Origin: Amphichorda felina
Taxonomy: Eukaryota > Ascomycota > Sordariomycetes > Hypocreales > Bionectriaceae
Length of the DNA stretch: 64,000 nucleotides
Assembly (NCBI GenBank): GCA_016490725.1
Contig: JAEMHR010000089.1
Coordinates: 46,907 to 110,906 of the forward strand
Direction of reading: 5' to 3'
Below the pieces are notes generated by a model that was given only the letters and a program-made list of their open reading frames with translations, was not told the origin of the DNA and searched no databases. The position numbers were made by a program, and so were the translations under genes. This document shows positions 22,545-34,655 of the stretch, one piece after another (position 1 is the stretch's first letter; each line of letters begins with the position of its first letter).

Positions 22545-23589
22545 ATGGGCTGGATGAGTGGTATCATCTCGCTTGCCCGGGATGAGAGGGTCATACTGCT
22601 CAGCATTGGACTGGCGACATTTGGAGTCATCAGCACCATGGCGACGGCCCTCATCGTCATCCGCGATGACAGCACACTACCCAAGTCCCAGTCCAAGACG
22701 CGCTACATCACCCAGGACACGGAAGATGCGCTCGAGTTGGACACGCTCGAGAAGCTCCTAGAGCACCCAAACTACTCTATCCGCGAGATTGCGACCAAGA
22801 TTCTCTGCGACCGATCCGTCAACAGCCAGGAGACCATCAGAAGGCTCCTGTACGGGATCACGCGACCCGGCTACGACGAGCGGATACAGTCCCTGCGAGC
22901 GCTTGCTCTGCTGACGAGTATGGGTGGCTCCCTTTCATTATTATGGAATTTAGTCTGACGTGGGAATAGATTTCGATGGACTGTCCTCGCTGCACCACCC
23001 CGACGCTTATTCAGCCCTGGTGAGGTCACTGGAGCTCGGTCTTGACGATGTCGAGCGCCCGAGTCTCGAGGACCCCCACTGGGATGAATACTATCTCCGC
23101 GACATGGCCGAGAAGTTCTGCCTCATGTTTATACAGGATCTCGTCAATAAGAATGGCGCCAGTATGCTCGTGAAGGCCAGATTTGTCGACAAGTGGCTCG
23201 CCAAACAAGACTGGGGTAGCACTCCCACGGAGAGGCATCGGAGGTTTGCCGAATACATGAAATATAAGAACAATAGGATCGCCGACATTATGAAGCGCAT
23301 CATGCACTCGCGTCGCGGGCTTCGCGCGCTGGAGAAGGCCGGTCTCATTGCGGAGGGCCACGCCAGGCGTCAGATACAAGAATTACCCGACCTTATCATG
23401 GAGATAGAACCGGCAGAGCTGATAGCGTCGATCGAGGTTCCGGACTCACAGCTAGCTCGCACGAGAGAACAGTCAGAGGAGGAGCAGAGGCTTCGTCGCC
23501 AACACCGCGAGGCTATGGTTCTCAACGACGGCACCCGGCCCTTGGGGCGCGAGGATATTATCGAGCGTGACCACGGCTCCCCGGACTAG
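22545..23589 (+). CDS. Membrane-anchored protein of unknown function
   Basis: Exons 22545-22917 and 22970-23589 encode 330 aa. A single hydrophobic segment at about 17-38 (ILLSIGLATFGVISTMATAL) lies near the N-terminus with the bulk of the protein behind it, so it is probably tail-out or cytosol-facing. The soluble part is helical. It begins with paired helices that resemble an armadillo or HEAT-like start (LEKLLEHPNYSIREIATKIL) and ends in a charged coiled region (REQSEEEQRLRRQHREAM). I do not recognise a named family. Homologues in other filamentous fungi are likely given the clean coding pattern and the consistent splice sites. It shares a 275-bp divergent promoter region with NOP14. Confidence 0.8.
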
Positions 23590-24493
23590 TTACATGGAGA
23601 TGCCTCCTCAAGTGGAGGCAGTGAAGTCGCAAACGCAAATACCTAGGCAGCCATTCAAAGCGCCACGCCCAGCCATGGAGCTATCGGCGAAGCCGATTTT
23701 ACTCCCACGGGGCCCTCCACAGGGGCCTTGGCTGCCCTACTCCCCGGATAGTATGGATATATATGCCTTGGTTTCAAGGTTGGGCTAAAGAGAACGACTC
23801 CCTGGGAGCTCGTACCATAGGGCAACATCCATAAGCCGCTACTATCGTTGGCTGTGTCGCGCGACATGGCCATCTCGAGTCCAAGGCGGCCTTGAGCTGA
23901 GCTGAGCTGATGGTTACGAGACTTTTCAGCATGCTTCATCAAAAGCACCAAAATATCCGTACGCCCATACTTACTACTAGTACTACGTAGGTACCTAGTA
24001 GTAGTCATGTACCTAGGTAGCTTATAAGTAACTGACAATCATCGAGACATCTGGTAGCAATGGTCGCGTCAGAAGCAGCCATAGCAGGCAGTAAATAACA
24101 AACATACAGTACATGTGCCACCTTCCCCCATATCTAGTATTCATGGTAAATTATTATATTGTGCATGTAAATTGTCCACTGTAGAAACGATGTCTGGCGT
24201 GAGTGCACCTCTCACTTCGATTCGCGCCTATGCGCCTGGTGTTACTGAAGTTCCCCACAAGGAAGGCTAGAAGGAATCCTTCACTGGCGGCGGGTTGGCA
24301 GGCAGCCGAGAACCTTCCCAGCACTTGGAGTCTTGGACAGACTTCATCCCATCAACAGCAAATTTCAACTTGAATCTAGACATCCCACCACCTACTGACT
24401 GAGCTCAAGACCTCCCTAGGCATATTCCATGCAAATTTGAGAAGATAAACAAACATACAAAACACGGCGTCTTCTCGCCTTCAGAGCTGCGGA
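23590..24493. other. Intergenic region with GTAC/CTAG-rich core
   Basis: About 900 bp without a gene. Positions 23961-24020 are dense in short palindromic steps (actagtactacgtaggtacctagtag). The right end is the promoter of the G-patch gene. Confidence 0.5.
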
Positions 24494-25495
24494 ATGAGCT
24501 ATCCACAAGACAATGGCGCCGCCGCGCCAGAGGAGGAAGAGGATGACTACATGAACATGACGTTTGCCGATCCGGCACCGGCCAAGGAGACGTCGCTGCA
24601 GCGGACGCAGAGACTGAAGAAGGAGTCCCGGGAGCGCGGGATCATCAAGTCAAAGGCACAGCTCGCCGAGGAGGAGGCTGCAGCCAGGGAAAAGGCCCTC
24701 TCGACATCCATGCTCGAGGACCCGCGGGCCAAGAAGAGCAAAGGCCTCGCCATGATGGCCAAGATGGGGTTTGCTGGCGGCGCCCTGGGGAAGAAGGCAG
24801 ATGACGGAACAGCCCAGGGCAGGACAGAGCCTATCAAGGTCGATGTCAAGGAAGATCGGGGAGGCATCGGTCTCGACAGCGACAAGAAGCGCAAGCTCCG
24901 AGAGGCCGCAGAAGAGCGAGGCATCAAAGCCGCCAAACTGGACCCGGGCGAGTACCGCGAGAGGGTCAGGAAGGAACGAGAAGAGGCCAGACTAGAGAAG
25001 CAGCTCCATGCAGCTCAGCGCATGGCAGAACGTCTGGACGATGAGCAAAGCGCACCGGTGGGTGCAGGATCTGCCGACGCCACCCCGCAGACAGACAAGC
25101 CAAAGGCCACACCCATATCATCACGGCCCCTCAAGTCCATACCCGTTCTCTATCGAGGACTTGTTCGTCACCGTGCTGAAAAAGAGCGCGACCAACGGAT
25201 GCGCCACGATCTGGAGCAGTCTCTCTCCCGGCTCCCAACCTACGAAGACGATGAGGAGGATGAGGATGATAAGAAGGCTCTTGGGAAGAAGCAGACCATC
25301 TACGCAGAAACAGAGGACCTAGACGAGGAGGACCAGGAACTGGATGAGTTCAATGCGCTCGAAGTTTCCGAGCGCTTAAGCCAGCTGCTGGACTATTTAC
25401 GTTCTCACCACAGGTACTGCTTCTGGTGCAAGACGGCATATCCGGACTCGGAGATGGACGGCTGCCCAGGTCCAACGGAGGAGGATCACGATTGA
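24494..25495 (+). CDS. G-patch domain protein, GPATCH11/CCDC75 homologue
   Basis: Intronless frame of 333 aa. The start is acidic (EEEEDDYMNMTF, a conserved motif of this family). The coiled stretch TSLQRTQRLKKESRERG follows, then a G-patch at about 82-128 (KSKGLAMMAKMGF...GGALGK, ending EDRGGIGLD). The C-terminal DUF4187-type domain ends RYCFWCKTAYPDSEMDGCPGPTEEDHD, with a CxxC and a third Cys that may bind zinc. G-patch proteins usually activate DEAH helicases in splicing or ribosome assembly, and human GPATCH11 is linked to the spliceosome and kinetochore. The specific partner here is not visible from the sequence. Confidence 0.93.
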   Translation: MSYPQDNGAAAPEEEEDDYMNMTFADPAPAKETSLQRTQRLKKESRERGIIKSKAQLAEEEAAAREKALSTSMLEDPRAKKSKGLAMMAKMGFAGGALGKKADDGTAQGRTEPIKVDVKEDRGGIGLDSDKKRKLREAAEERGIKAAKLDPGEYRERVRKEREEARLEKQLHAAQRMAERLDDEQSAPVGAGSADATPQTDKPKATPISSRPLKSIPVLYRGLVRHRAEKERDQRMRHDLEQSLSRLPTYEDDEEDEDDKKALGKKQTIYAETEDLDEEDQELDEFNALEVSERLSQLLDYLRSHHRYCFWCKTAYPDSEMDGCPGPTEEDHD

Positions 25496-25708
25496 ATGGG
25501 GGTTTGTTCAACAAATTCAAGACAGCAATCTATTCGATTCGAATGACGGAATTCCGGATCCCGCGGGCATGTTGGCCTCCCCAAGATTTGACCACTGAAG
25601 CTGGTAACCAGCCCCTTCAGTCTGAAACAGAACGACCACGGCCAACACCACATTTCCCCCGTCACAACGTCACAACGTCACTTCAGACAAGTGGATATGC
25701 GGTTAACC

Positions 25709-27333
25709 TTATCCAATAGCAACACGGGACAAACACACGGCGGTGTGCTTGGTGAAGCTTTCGTTGTGGCCGTCCGCGTTTCCACATTTCTCCAAGAAAG
25801 GGGTGTAGACATACACTTCGCGATCTGCCTCGGCGCGCTCCACTTGGGTATAGTAAACTTCCATTTTGCTATCATCCAGCTGCACCTTCCCTTCAATGCT
25901 CTCAGAGGGATCCTGTATGAGCCGAAACAGGGCTTTCGACTTTAGAAAGATCACCTGAAGCTGAGATGCCTCCGTGATGATTCCGATCATTCTGTTTCGA
26001 ATCTCTTCAGAGTGTTCGTGGGTCGAGAACATGAGGACATCATCTGCGAGGCCATGTGCCAAGTCTCTGATGGCATCCTCGTCGGACCCAAAAGCGTGGT
26101 CGAGTTCATGGGCTGCTGTAGACTTGACAGCGCTGTATACCTTGCCATTCGCAGCGTCCTCGAAAGCGCGATCTGGATATGTCTTGATTAGTTACAAGGA
26201 ATCTAGGTGGCATCAGGCTCCTTACCTTCTAGGAGCTTGCAAAACCCCATGAAACCCTGGCCAATGTCGCCGCTCCAAAGACACTGGCCTGGGTGAAACA
26301 CGTCTTTGACCAGGCGGCCCCAGATATACCTCTGGAGGACAAACCTGCTGCGCCATGGGATTTTGTTGCACTCCTTTGCGACCTGGACGCGGACAGCCGC
26401 ATCTGAGCCACGATGAAAACGGGTGAGCCCCTGGGGCCGTTCCCTCAAGGGGCCCAACACAAGCTGCTGGATTTCAAACGTCAGGAACTGCCAGCGAGAG
26501 GTTATCTGGTCATCAGTGATCTTCTCATAATTGTGTGGGTCTTCAAGAAGCTTCTCCGCATAGAAGCTCACTGAGGCCTGTAGCTTCTCGCAAAACTTGA
26601 CTTTCTTCTCGAGTTCTGTCTGCAATGCGCTGTTCTCGCAAGCTAAGTCTCCTCGTTCGCTCTCATGCTCTTCCTCGAGGGCTTGCAGGTCTCTGCGACG
26701 AGATTCCATCTGGGCACTCATTTGTGCCGTTTCATTTTGGCTTGCCAATAGCAGCGTTTGATTCTCAACGTCTTTCGCGCGGAGATCTTCGATGGCCTTC
26801 TGGAGCGCTCCTGCGATTGACTCGATCTTTTTCAATTCCTTCGACGGGGGGAATTTGCGCTGCTTCTTGTTTGGCTGTTCATCGACTGCCCTAGCGGTAT
26901 CTGCGCTTCGTTTCTTGGAAGACGAAATGATTTTGATGCGCGGTGGCTGTTTGTTTTCTCTGGGACAGTTTTTTCCCTTGGATTCTCCCTTGGATTCTCC
27001 CTTGGATTCTCCCTTGGCCTCTCCCCTGGGCTCTTTCTCAGCCCTTGTCTCGGGATCTTTCTTGGAACTCTTCTTGGGACCTTTCTGAGGGCCCTTCTTG
27101 GGAGCGGGCTCGAACTCGAATTCTGAGCATGGCGGCTCTGGACTTGACAATGAATCAGAGCCCTCGTCAGTTGGATTCTCCTGAGAATCACGAATCGTAT
27201 GGTTCTGGTTGGGGGTATCCGGGATCGTGATCACGGGCTTGTCGCTGGAGGGCGTCTGCGAGCGTCTGCTTGATGCTGTTGATGCTGTTTGAGGCTCAGT
27301 GACACTCGGACTGGAGGGAATTTGCGCAGACAT
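25709..27333 (-). CDS. Coiled-coil protein of unknown function
   Basis: Exons 27333-26226 and 26172-25709 encode 523 aa. The first 150 residues are disordered (Ser/Thr/Pro, then basic) and carry a short tandem KGESKGES tract. A lysine-rich patch (SSKKRSA, NKKQRKFPP) looks like a nuclear localisation signal. A coiled coil follows at about 165-265. The C-terminal half is folded, with conserved-looking aromatic and acidic positions (DDQITSRWQFLTFEIQQLVLGPL; PWRSRFVLQRYIWGRLVKDVF). I recognise no named family. The layout (basic tail, coiled coil, fungal-specific C domain) is common in lineage-restricted Pezizomycotina proteins. It is divergent from the Hsp70-like gene with 485 bp between the starts, so the two may be co-regulated. 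Confidence 0.78.
26976..27030 (-). repeat. 12-bp coding microrepeat (KGES tract)
   Basis: Tandem copies of a 12-bp unit (cttggattctcc on the plus strand) inside the coiled-coil gene encode the repeated Lys-Gly-Glu-Ser tract in its disordered N-terminal region. Confidence 0.8.
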
Positions 27334-27818
27334 GGCTCTGACTCAGATCATGGAAGCTGAGAGATATAAGCCTCCAATCTTCTCAGACGCAGTGAGGGTT
27401 TGAGAGGAGGGAGTGAAAGATGAAGAAGGACTGCCGGCTTCTGTCAGGCGGGTTTTTAGAGAAATCGGTTGGCCACAGCAGCCAAAGCAATAAAGCAATC
27501 AGAGGTGGCAGAAGTACTATGCTCGCGTTCAATATCTGCTTTTAAGAGAGGATCCATTTCCAAAGACATTAACAATTGTTCAGTTTGACCTTGGTGTTAT
27601 CGCCCTCTCTTCACTTCCGCATAGGGGCCTCACTCACCTCACCTATCTCTCACCTTGTTTGCTTTCATATACTCCATCAGGTCGATTTCGCTTCGAATAC
27701 CAACAATGACTAACATACTTCACATTGACTTTGTTTCTGTTCTGCAAACCTCCACCTTGCAGCATATCCTCCCACCATTAACTGTCCGAAACGATCATTT
27801 GAGAATACGTCGGTCACA
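27334..27818. other. Divergent promoter region (coiled-coil gene / Hsp70-like gene)
   Basis: 485 bp between two divergent start codons. No gene is seen. It should carry both promoters. Confidence 0.5.
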
Positions 27819-30107
27819 ATGCCTCCAAAACCAAAGACGAGACCCCCAAAAACAGCCGAGTCCGAGAAACCTACTACACTGATTGTGGGTATCGACTTTG
27901 GCACCACGTGAGTTCAAAACGCCGATATAATACTAGACACGTTCCTGACCAGTGTAGGTATTCTGGTGTTGCATGGGCTAGATCTACGCGACCTGACACC
28001 ATCCAAGTCGTCTCTGGCTGGGACGGGCACACCTATCACCAGTGCCGCGACAAGGAGAAGGTCCCTAGCCTTCTGTCTTACGACCGTCACGGGAAGCCCG
28101 CATCATGGGGTTACTCTGTTGCGCCTCCAGAGAAGCGCCTGACGTGGTTCAAGCTGCTCTTGATCGACGAGGGTGATCTCCCCAATCATCTCAGGACCTC
28201 AAATGAGCTCCAGCATGTCAGATACCTCCTCAAGTCGCTCAACAAAGAGCCCGTAGAGGTCGTCGGAGACTACCTCCGTCTCCTCTGGTCCCATGCTTAT
28301 GACCAGATCCAGCTGGCCATGGGCACTCAGTTCATGGGATCCGTCAGCTTCAAGATTGTCATCACCCTCCCAGCCATCTGGCCCCCCTATGCCCAGATCA
28401 GAATGCGCGAGGCTGCTACTCTGGCGGGATTGCTTGAGGATCGGGAATCTGGGCCAACGTCTCTCACTTTTGTGTCAGAACCTGAAGCTGCAGCTCTCGC
28501 TTCCATGGACGACATGTCAGATCGCTCCGACATTCAGGTAAGAAGAACTGCCCCCTCCTCCTGGTTTAATTATCTTGACCTAAACAGCTCTGTAGGCCAA
28601 GGATCATTTTGTCGTTTGCGATGCCGGTGGGGGAACTGTGGTGTGTACCACACGCCCGTACTACGTTGTTGCAAGCTGATGAGTGATAGGATCTGATTAC
28701 CTACACCATCACGAATCGTAAGCCCATGGTGGTCCAGGAGAGTGTCAAAGGAGACGGTATGCACTTCCTATCCCGCATCTACCACAACCCCTACTCATAC
28801 CTCGCAGGCGATCTCTGCGGAGCAATCCTCCTTGACCAGGGCTTTCTGCAGCTCATCAAGAAGCTCACTCCCCGGAACATCTGGGACAAGCTTGGCCCCA
28901 GGGGTGTAGACCGCCTCCTTGCCCTGGAATGGGAGAACGGCATCAAGGTCGCATTTGGCTCCCCGGTCCCAAAATACGAGATCCAGCTCCCCTTTGGCGG
29001 CACAGCTGAGGACGGATTCCACCCCCCTGAGCTGCTGATAAACACGTGAGTCTCTGCTAGATTCAGGATTACCCGCTAGCTATCAGCGACAAGATCTAAC
29101 GTGTGAACGACAGAGTGAAATTGAAACCGATTTTCGACTCCGTCACAAAGGACGTGGCGTCTCTCGTCGGTAAGCAAATCAGCGCCGTCAAGGAAAAGTA
29201 CCGGCGGGAGCCCAAGGTAATTCTTAGACAAAGTTTCCTCATTTACGGCATTTCTAAATATCCCTTGCAGTTCGTCATCTTGGTGGGCGGTTTTGGTAAA
29301 AGCCGAAACCTTCGAGACGTTCTCCAAAAGTCTGTCGGGAACATCGAGGTTCTTCAGGCAGGAGGTGACAGGCCGTGAGTTATCAATATGCCTCCTAATG
29401 GTAGCTTGATGGCAACTCTTGCTAACTATGTTTGTCCTGAGCAGATGGACCTCAGTCTGTCGAGGTGCCGTCATCAAGGGTCTCTCCGAGGACAGCCTGA
29501 ACGATGGATTTCAGGTAGCCGTGGGCTCGCGCATTTCACATTTCAATTATGGGACGGCTCTGAACATTCTTCCATGGGAGTCTCATCTTCACGACGCTCG
29601 CGATCGGGCCTGGTGCCCCCTACAGCAAGACTTTCTAGCTGTCGACCAGACCAAATGGTTCCTCCAGGTGGTGAGTCGGCCAAGACCCCATTCTCATCAT
29701 CCCTCTCTAATACCAGACCTCTAACCATCCTCTAGGGAGACTCCGTCTCTAGCAACAAGCCAGTCAGTCACACATTCTGGCAGGACCTGGAGCAGGAGGA
29801 GGACGAGATCACTACCGAGTTGGTCTACTCCGACGCGAAGACCCCTCCCACGAGATGCGACGACTCGGTCAAACGCCTGTGCCTGATCCGCTGGGCCAAG
29901 ATCCCTCTCTTCCACAAGTTGCCCTCTTGGCAGAACACAGAGGGCAAGGTCGTGCGCCAGATATGCTATGAGGTCCGCATGGTGACCCAGGGAGCGTCGC
30001 TCGACTTTGCCATCTATCACAACCGCAAGAGGATGGCATCCCGGAACGTGGCCGTCGATTTTGACACAAGCGGCCATACAAAGCCTTCCGCTGCTGGGCC
30101 ACAGTAG
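27819..30107 (+). CDS. Hsp70-like actin-fold ATPase (HSPA12-type, fungal)
   Basis: Nine exons (27819-27907, 27958-28537, 28596-28640, 28690-28756, 28808-29045, 29114-29216, 29271-29374, 29445-29670, 29736-30107) join to 607 aa. The nucleotide-binding fold is clear. Phosphate-1 loop: LIVGIDFGTTYSGVAWA, with the first intron inside it. Phosphate-2 loop: FVVCDAGGGTVDLITY. Adenosine motif: FVILVGGFGKSRNLRD. TFVSEPEAAALAS matches the Hsp70 connect segment. After the ATPase domain there is no typical substrate-binding domain or EEVD tail, but a beta-rich region of about 180 residues. Such HSPA12-like proteins are expanded in filamentous fungi and their clients are mostly unknown. The high intron number contrasts with most neighbours. 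Confidence 0.88.
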
Positions 30108-30457
30108 CTTTTTGGGGGCGCATGGCGTCTATAAACACAAGCATGTCTTTTTTGATGTGCTTGCTTCCACCCATTGCATCCGGATAACCTAGTTATATAT
30201 AACCTTCACATATCGAGGTTCCCCTGACAACCACTAGATGGCACAGACATATGGACTTTTGCTATTGATATCCTTGTGTACTCGTGGATATGCAGCCGGG
30301 AAGAGATAATTTACGATAATATCAGATTAGTATTTGCATCCAGAGTAACAAGGGCGGTTATGAACAGATGAACAGCGTGCCCCAGGTAACTATTATCGCT
30401 ATTTATAGTGTTGACAAATATAGTCTCTATTTCATTCTAGCCCTTGGCTTCTAAAAC
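30108..30457. other. Convergent intergenic region (Hsp70-like / MFS)
   Basis: A 350-bp, AT-rich 3'-to-3' spacer with no gene or repeat recognised. Confidence 0.5.
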
Positions 30458-32209
30458 TCATGATGTCTTTTGTCCGGGAGTGTTTGACTCTGGCTCGCCC
30501 GAGTTGGGCGGGGGCGGAAGGGAATCGCTCCTCAGCCGCCAGCCCCCTTTCCATCCAACCCAGCCAGTCTCTCGCGGACCCCGAGCAAGGGCAAAGAGGA
30601 TAGAGGCACTTACAAATCCAACTGCAAACGGTTAGCACGGCACGATTCCGCCCCATGGCGATGAAGGAACTCACTGCTGCACCCTCCGCTCCACCTCCAA
30701 CCCCCTTGAGCATACAGCCTGTTACCCACGGCAGTACCAGTCAGCTGGCCCGCAAAGGCGGCAAGCATGTACGCCGTGTTGACCCTGTTGCGGGCCTTGG
30801 GGTTGATGGCAAAAATCGACGTGCGGTTGGCGATCTGGCAGGTCTGGATGCCAATGTCGGTGCCCACGACCTGGAGGATTGGGCCGGCTACGGTGAAGGG
30901 GCCGACGCAGGTCCCCACAATGACGCCGGTCAAGACGATGAGCTGGGAGCTGATGATGGTGAAGAGCGGGACGAAGCGGTCAATGACGCGGCCGTAGAGG
31001 GGGGTGACAACGATGGCTACGATGGTGAGGAGAGAGAACAGGCCGATTGTGAGGGACGGGTACTCGTAGGGTGGGGAGGCGAGGAGGAAGGTAAGGGTGG
31101 TCCAGAAGGAGGTGAAGACGGCGGAGAGAGAAAAGACGATGAGGCAGGCCTGGACCAGGACAGGTTCGGTAGCGAGCATGTAGAGAATGGACCACAGGGC
31201 GCGGGGGTAGGTCAGGCCGCCCGGGTTGGTGGACGGGTAGTCGGGCATGAAGGAGTAAAGCAGGAGGGCCAGCAGGTACTGGGCGCCGCAGGAGAACCAG
31301 TAGATGTTGCGCCAGCTGGTGAAGTTGGAGACGACGCCCGAGAGGAAGCGGGCAATAAGCATGCCGGCAATCAGACCGGTGGTGACAATGGACAGGGCGG
31401 CACCGCGACGGTCAGCAGGAGCGAAGTCGCCGACGAGGGGGATCATGAGCTGGGGCGTGACGGTGGTGATGCCACAGATGAAGGAGATGACGCGGAAGGC
31501 CGTGAAGGAGCCCGTCACGCAGAGGGCAATCCACTGTTGTGTTTTGTTCATGTTAGCGGAGATGCTGAGGTTGCTTGGGGGCCGGGACCGAGGGAGTTCC
31601 TCACCAGGGTGGCGGTAAAGACAACGAGCGAGATGATGAAAAGCCGCCTCTCGACCATATCTCCCAGGGGCAGGATGAGGGCGATGCCCACGGCATATCC
31701 AGACTGGAGCAGGGTGGCCACCTGGGACGACTGCTCGTAGGTGACGTTGAAGGTCTGTGCGATCTTGTTGAGGATAGGCTGGTTGTAGTAGAGGTTTGCG
31801 ACGGTGAAGGTGGCCGACTAGGGGATGGTCAGTCGTGGTCAACGGGTAGTGGGCAACAGGCACAGAGGATCAGACTGACAATGGCGTAGAGGAGGCATAG
31901 GCCCGTGGAGAAGGGTGGCGGCAACTTGGGGTCCCAGCGACAGTTTGGGGGAGTCAGGAGTCGACGAAAACGACTACCCTGATACTTGTCGGGGGTGGCC
32001 GAGGTCGTTTCCTCGGCGCTTTTCTCCTCGCTGGCCTCCTCACTGGCCTTCTCGCCGGTCTTCCCTCTTCCCGTGCTTTCTGTAGCTCCATTCTCGACAA
32101 CATTCTCGACCGCATCCCCGGTAGCTGGCCCTGTCGGTGCCTTCTGCTGTTCGCCCTGGCTGGGTGACTGGCCGCGCGGGGCATCTTGGGGATGAGGAGG
32201 GGCTGCCAT
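30458..32209 (-). CDS. Major facilitator superfamily transporter (12 TM, DHA1-like)
   Basis: Four exons (32209-31880, 31817-31605, 31533-30675, 30621-30458) give 521 aa. The N-terminal tail of about 100 residues is hydrophilic and low-complexity (Gln, Glu, Ser, Thr). Twelve hydrophobic segments follow. The first contains the SATFTVANLYYNQPIL signature. The loop after TM2 has GDMVERR, a variant of the MFS A-motif. The second half repeats the six-helix bundle (LYGRVIDRF between TM8 and TM9). The ANLYYxQPLL-type TM1 is usual in bacterial drug/proton antiporters of the YdhC/NepI kind, and relatives occur in fungi. Substrate cannot be predicted. The start at 32209 is the first ATG; the final intron was placed on its gtgagt donor and gctaac branch site. 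Confidence 0.85.
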
Positions 32210-33728
32210 GGTGTCGGTGTTGCTCACTGGGCCACTCAGTCAGTCCGAGAGTCGAACTGCGCGACGGCGATTGATAAAACTCGATGCCCAGGGTATCTCC
32301 GGCTCGACCATCTCGGAGGCGGCCGACAAGGGGTGCATCCCGTCGGTGGATGTGCCGTGTTTTCCACCTTGACCGCTATCGGTAAGCAGATTACCGAGCA
32401 CGCATAGTGACAATGCTACGGCGGACCAGTATGGCGACATTTGAGTCAGGATTCCTTTTCTGTTTCCATTTCTTCATGGGCCCCACCCGATAGGATATAA
32501 GTTAGTAAAAGGCCAAGCTATCTTCTACTCACTCGTAGTACATGGCAATTACTACTACCATAGTAGTGTATCGTGTATACGGGGCCCCAGAGAGCCCCAG
32601 AGAGCCCCCAGGTCATTCGGCCAGAGACATTCCGGGGTTCGGCTCCGCGAGCCGGGCACTGTCGTGGCTGGGCTGGGTGATCGGCGAGGTGATGATGGAC
32701 GATTGTCACTGCTCACTGATAATAGGTGATGGTGGTGATGAAGGCTGCCAAGAGACAACGATGGATGGATGACTATCGCACATATTATAATGCCCACCCA
32801 CCATTTTCCAAGTTGGTGGTAAGTTTTGAGATGGACAGGCAGGTGCCCATCAGCAGTGCAAGGCAAGTGCTCAGACTCCTCATCTCACGAAAGGCAAGTA
32901 CGGCACAGAGTACAGAGTACGCGTGGAGTGTCTCACTACTCCGTACAAGCAACCCCCACTTCATTGCCTTACCCTGTATCGGCCGATGAAAATACTTCAT
33001 AGGTACACTAGCAATCCCTCCGTACATTCTGTCCTGCTTGTAGTTATTCAACATTCCAGAAATCGACATCTAGTATCCGTACTTTGTAGTACGTACGTAC
33101 GTACCCGTATTTCAATAGCCGGCCCCTCTCAGTCCACGTGCCGGCATTGAGTTTGTTTCGGGTAGCCTTGTGAGAAAATCAGCCTTGCAAATGTCACACA
33201 CTATTCGTACTTCGTATCTCCTAGATTTACATTTCTTCACCCCCACAGTGCCAAACGCACTCTTGCAATTTCACTGGCAACAGTAAAGTCAGGCACAGCT
33301 TCTGTCATGATGGCATATGCTGTTATTGATGTCAATATTAATGCACATTGATGATTGGCACACAATTGGACCTGTCATGGCATCCCGGCTTGTGCTGCTC
33401 GAGATGTGCGACGCGCCACGCCCAAGCTGACATTTGACATGGCTTGGCGTCTGGGCTGAGCCTCTAGCTCCCCGTGTTCCCTGTCGCTCCCACGGCTGAT
33501 GCTGCTTTGAACGAGCTGAAAAGTCCTGGGAGTATTCGATCCCCTCACTTCCTCCTTCTCCTCCTCCTTCAGACGAGGCTTCGTCGTTGTCGCTGTCGCC
33601 ATTGTTGTCATCGTCCTCGTCCTCCTCGTCGTCGTCGCCACCGAGGCTGTCTTCGCTCGGCGTGCCAACGTAGGTGCGTCTGCCTGCTCGAACACCAGTC
33701 TCGACTGCTCGTAAACGTATACGACGCC
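32210..33728. other. Divergent intergenic region, GTAC-rich
   Basis: 1.5 kb between the MFS gene and the four-TM protein, with no gene seen. GTAC-type clusters occur at 32898-32948 and at 33072-33110, where there is a run of four GTAC steps. Confidence 0.55.
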
Positions 33729-34655
33729 ATGGACCGTCTGCCGCCTCCCCATGTGTCGCCCAAGGCCGTCTGGTCTACCAAGCTCACCTTTCGAATCATC
33801 TCCTCCATCTTCAGCATCTGCATTATCGGCATTGCTGCCGCTTGCCTGACTACTTCATACGACAGCTATTATGGCTACTACTCGAACTCGGTGCCTCTCA
33901 TCGCCCTTGGGCCTCCAGTGCGTCTCCTTTACACATAGCCGTGATTCCGTCTTGCCTAACCTCTCCCAGGCTTGCGTTGGCATCATCTGGGATGTAGCCG
34001 AGGGCATTTGCATCCTTGCTCGGCGTGGCCACCGCGGCATCCACCCCGGTGCCATTGTTGCCCTCGACCTCCTCCTGTGGCTCGGATTCATCGTCGGCGT
34101 TGTGTTTCACGCCATCTTCGTTGTTTATGATTTCGAAGGCTACGCGATGTACAGCCTCAGCCGCGCCATTCTCGCCCTCGGTATCCTTGAAATGTGAGCC
34201 AAGCCCGAGCTTTCTACCTGCCGCTGGGAATTGACTGACTTGGGCCCAGCCTAATCCATATCACCCTCTTCATCTTTGGCTGCTATGAGACCGCCATCCG
34301 AAACCGCTCCGTTGCCCCCATCGTCGTCTACCCCGGTGGCATGCCGATGGGATACGGCCCGCCGCAGCCAAACCCCTATGGCCCGCCTCAGCCAAACCCC
34401 TATGGCCCGCCGCAGCCCATCATGTTGCCCGTCGGTCAGGCTCCTCCTCCCGGATACGTCGCCTACTCCTACGGACCGGCTCAGCCGGGGCCGACCCAGC
34501 CCCAGCCCGTACACAATATTCCGGGAAGGCAACAACAACAACAAGAGCATTATGCGCCCAAGTCCATGTCCCCTCCGCCGCAGGAGCTCTCGCCGGTCCA
34601 CACCAGCTCAACTCCTTCCGCTGACTATCGCAACTCGCACCAGCTGCAATCATAA
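33729..34655 (+). CDS. Four-TM MARVEL-like membrane protein with PQ-rich tail
   Basis: Exons 33729-33917, 33970-34193 and 34250-34655 encode 272 aa. Four hydrophobic segments fill the first 170 residues (IISSIFSICIIGIAAACL; a second around the first intron; ALDLLLWLGFIVGVVFHAIF; AILALGILEILIHITLFIFG). This is the pattern of fungal MARVEL-type proteins of the plasma membrane or vesicles. The C-terminal 100 residues are a disordered, cytosolic, Pro/Gln/Tyr-rich tail with three copies of NPYGPPQP-like repeats and a poly-Gln stretch. No named orthologue is recognised and function is unknown. The start was chosen at the ATG that gives a short N-terminal tail before TM1. Confidence 0.82.
34363..34417 (+). 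repeat. 24-bp coding repeat (NPYGPPQP)
   Basis: About two and a half tandem copies of a 24-bp unit encode the Asn-Pro-Tyr-Gly-Pro-Pro-Gln-Pro repeat in the tail of the four-TM protein. Confidence 0.8.

Noticed and set aside
30655..31740. 361-codon plus-strand open frame rich in Gly, Asp and Glu
   Set aside because: Antisense shadow of the transmembrane exons of the MFS transporter.
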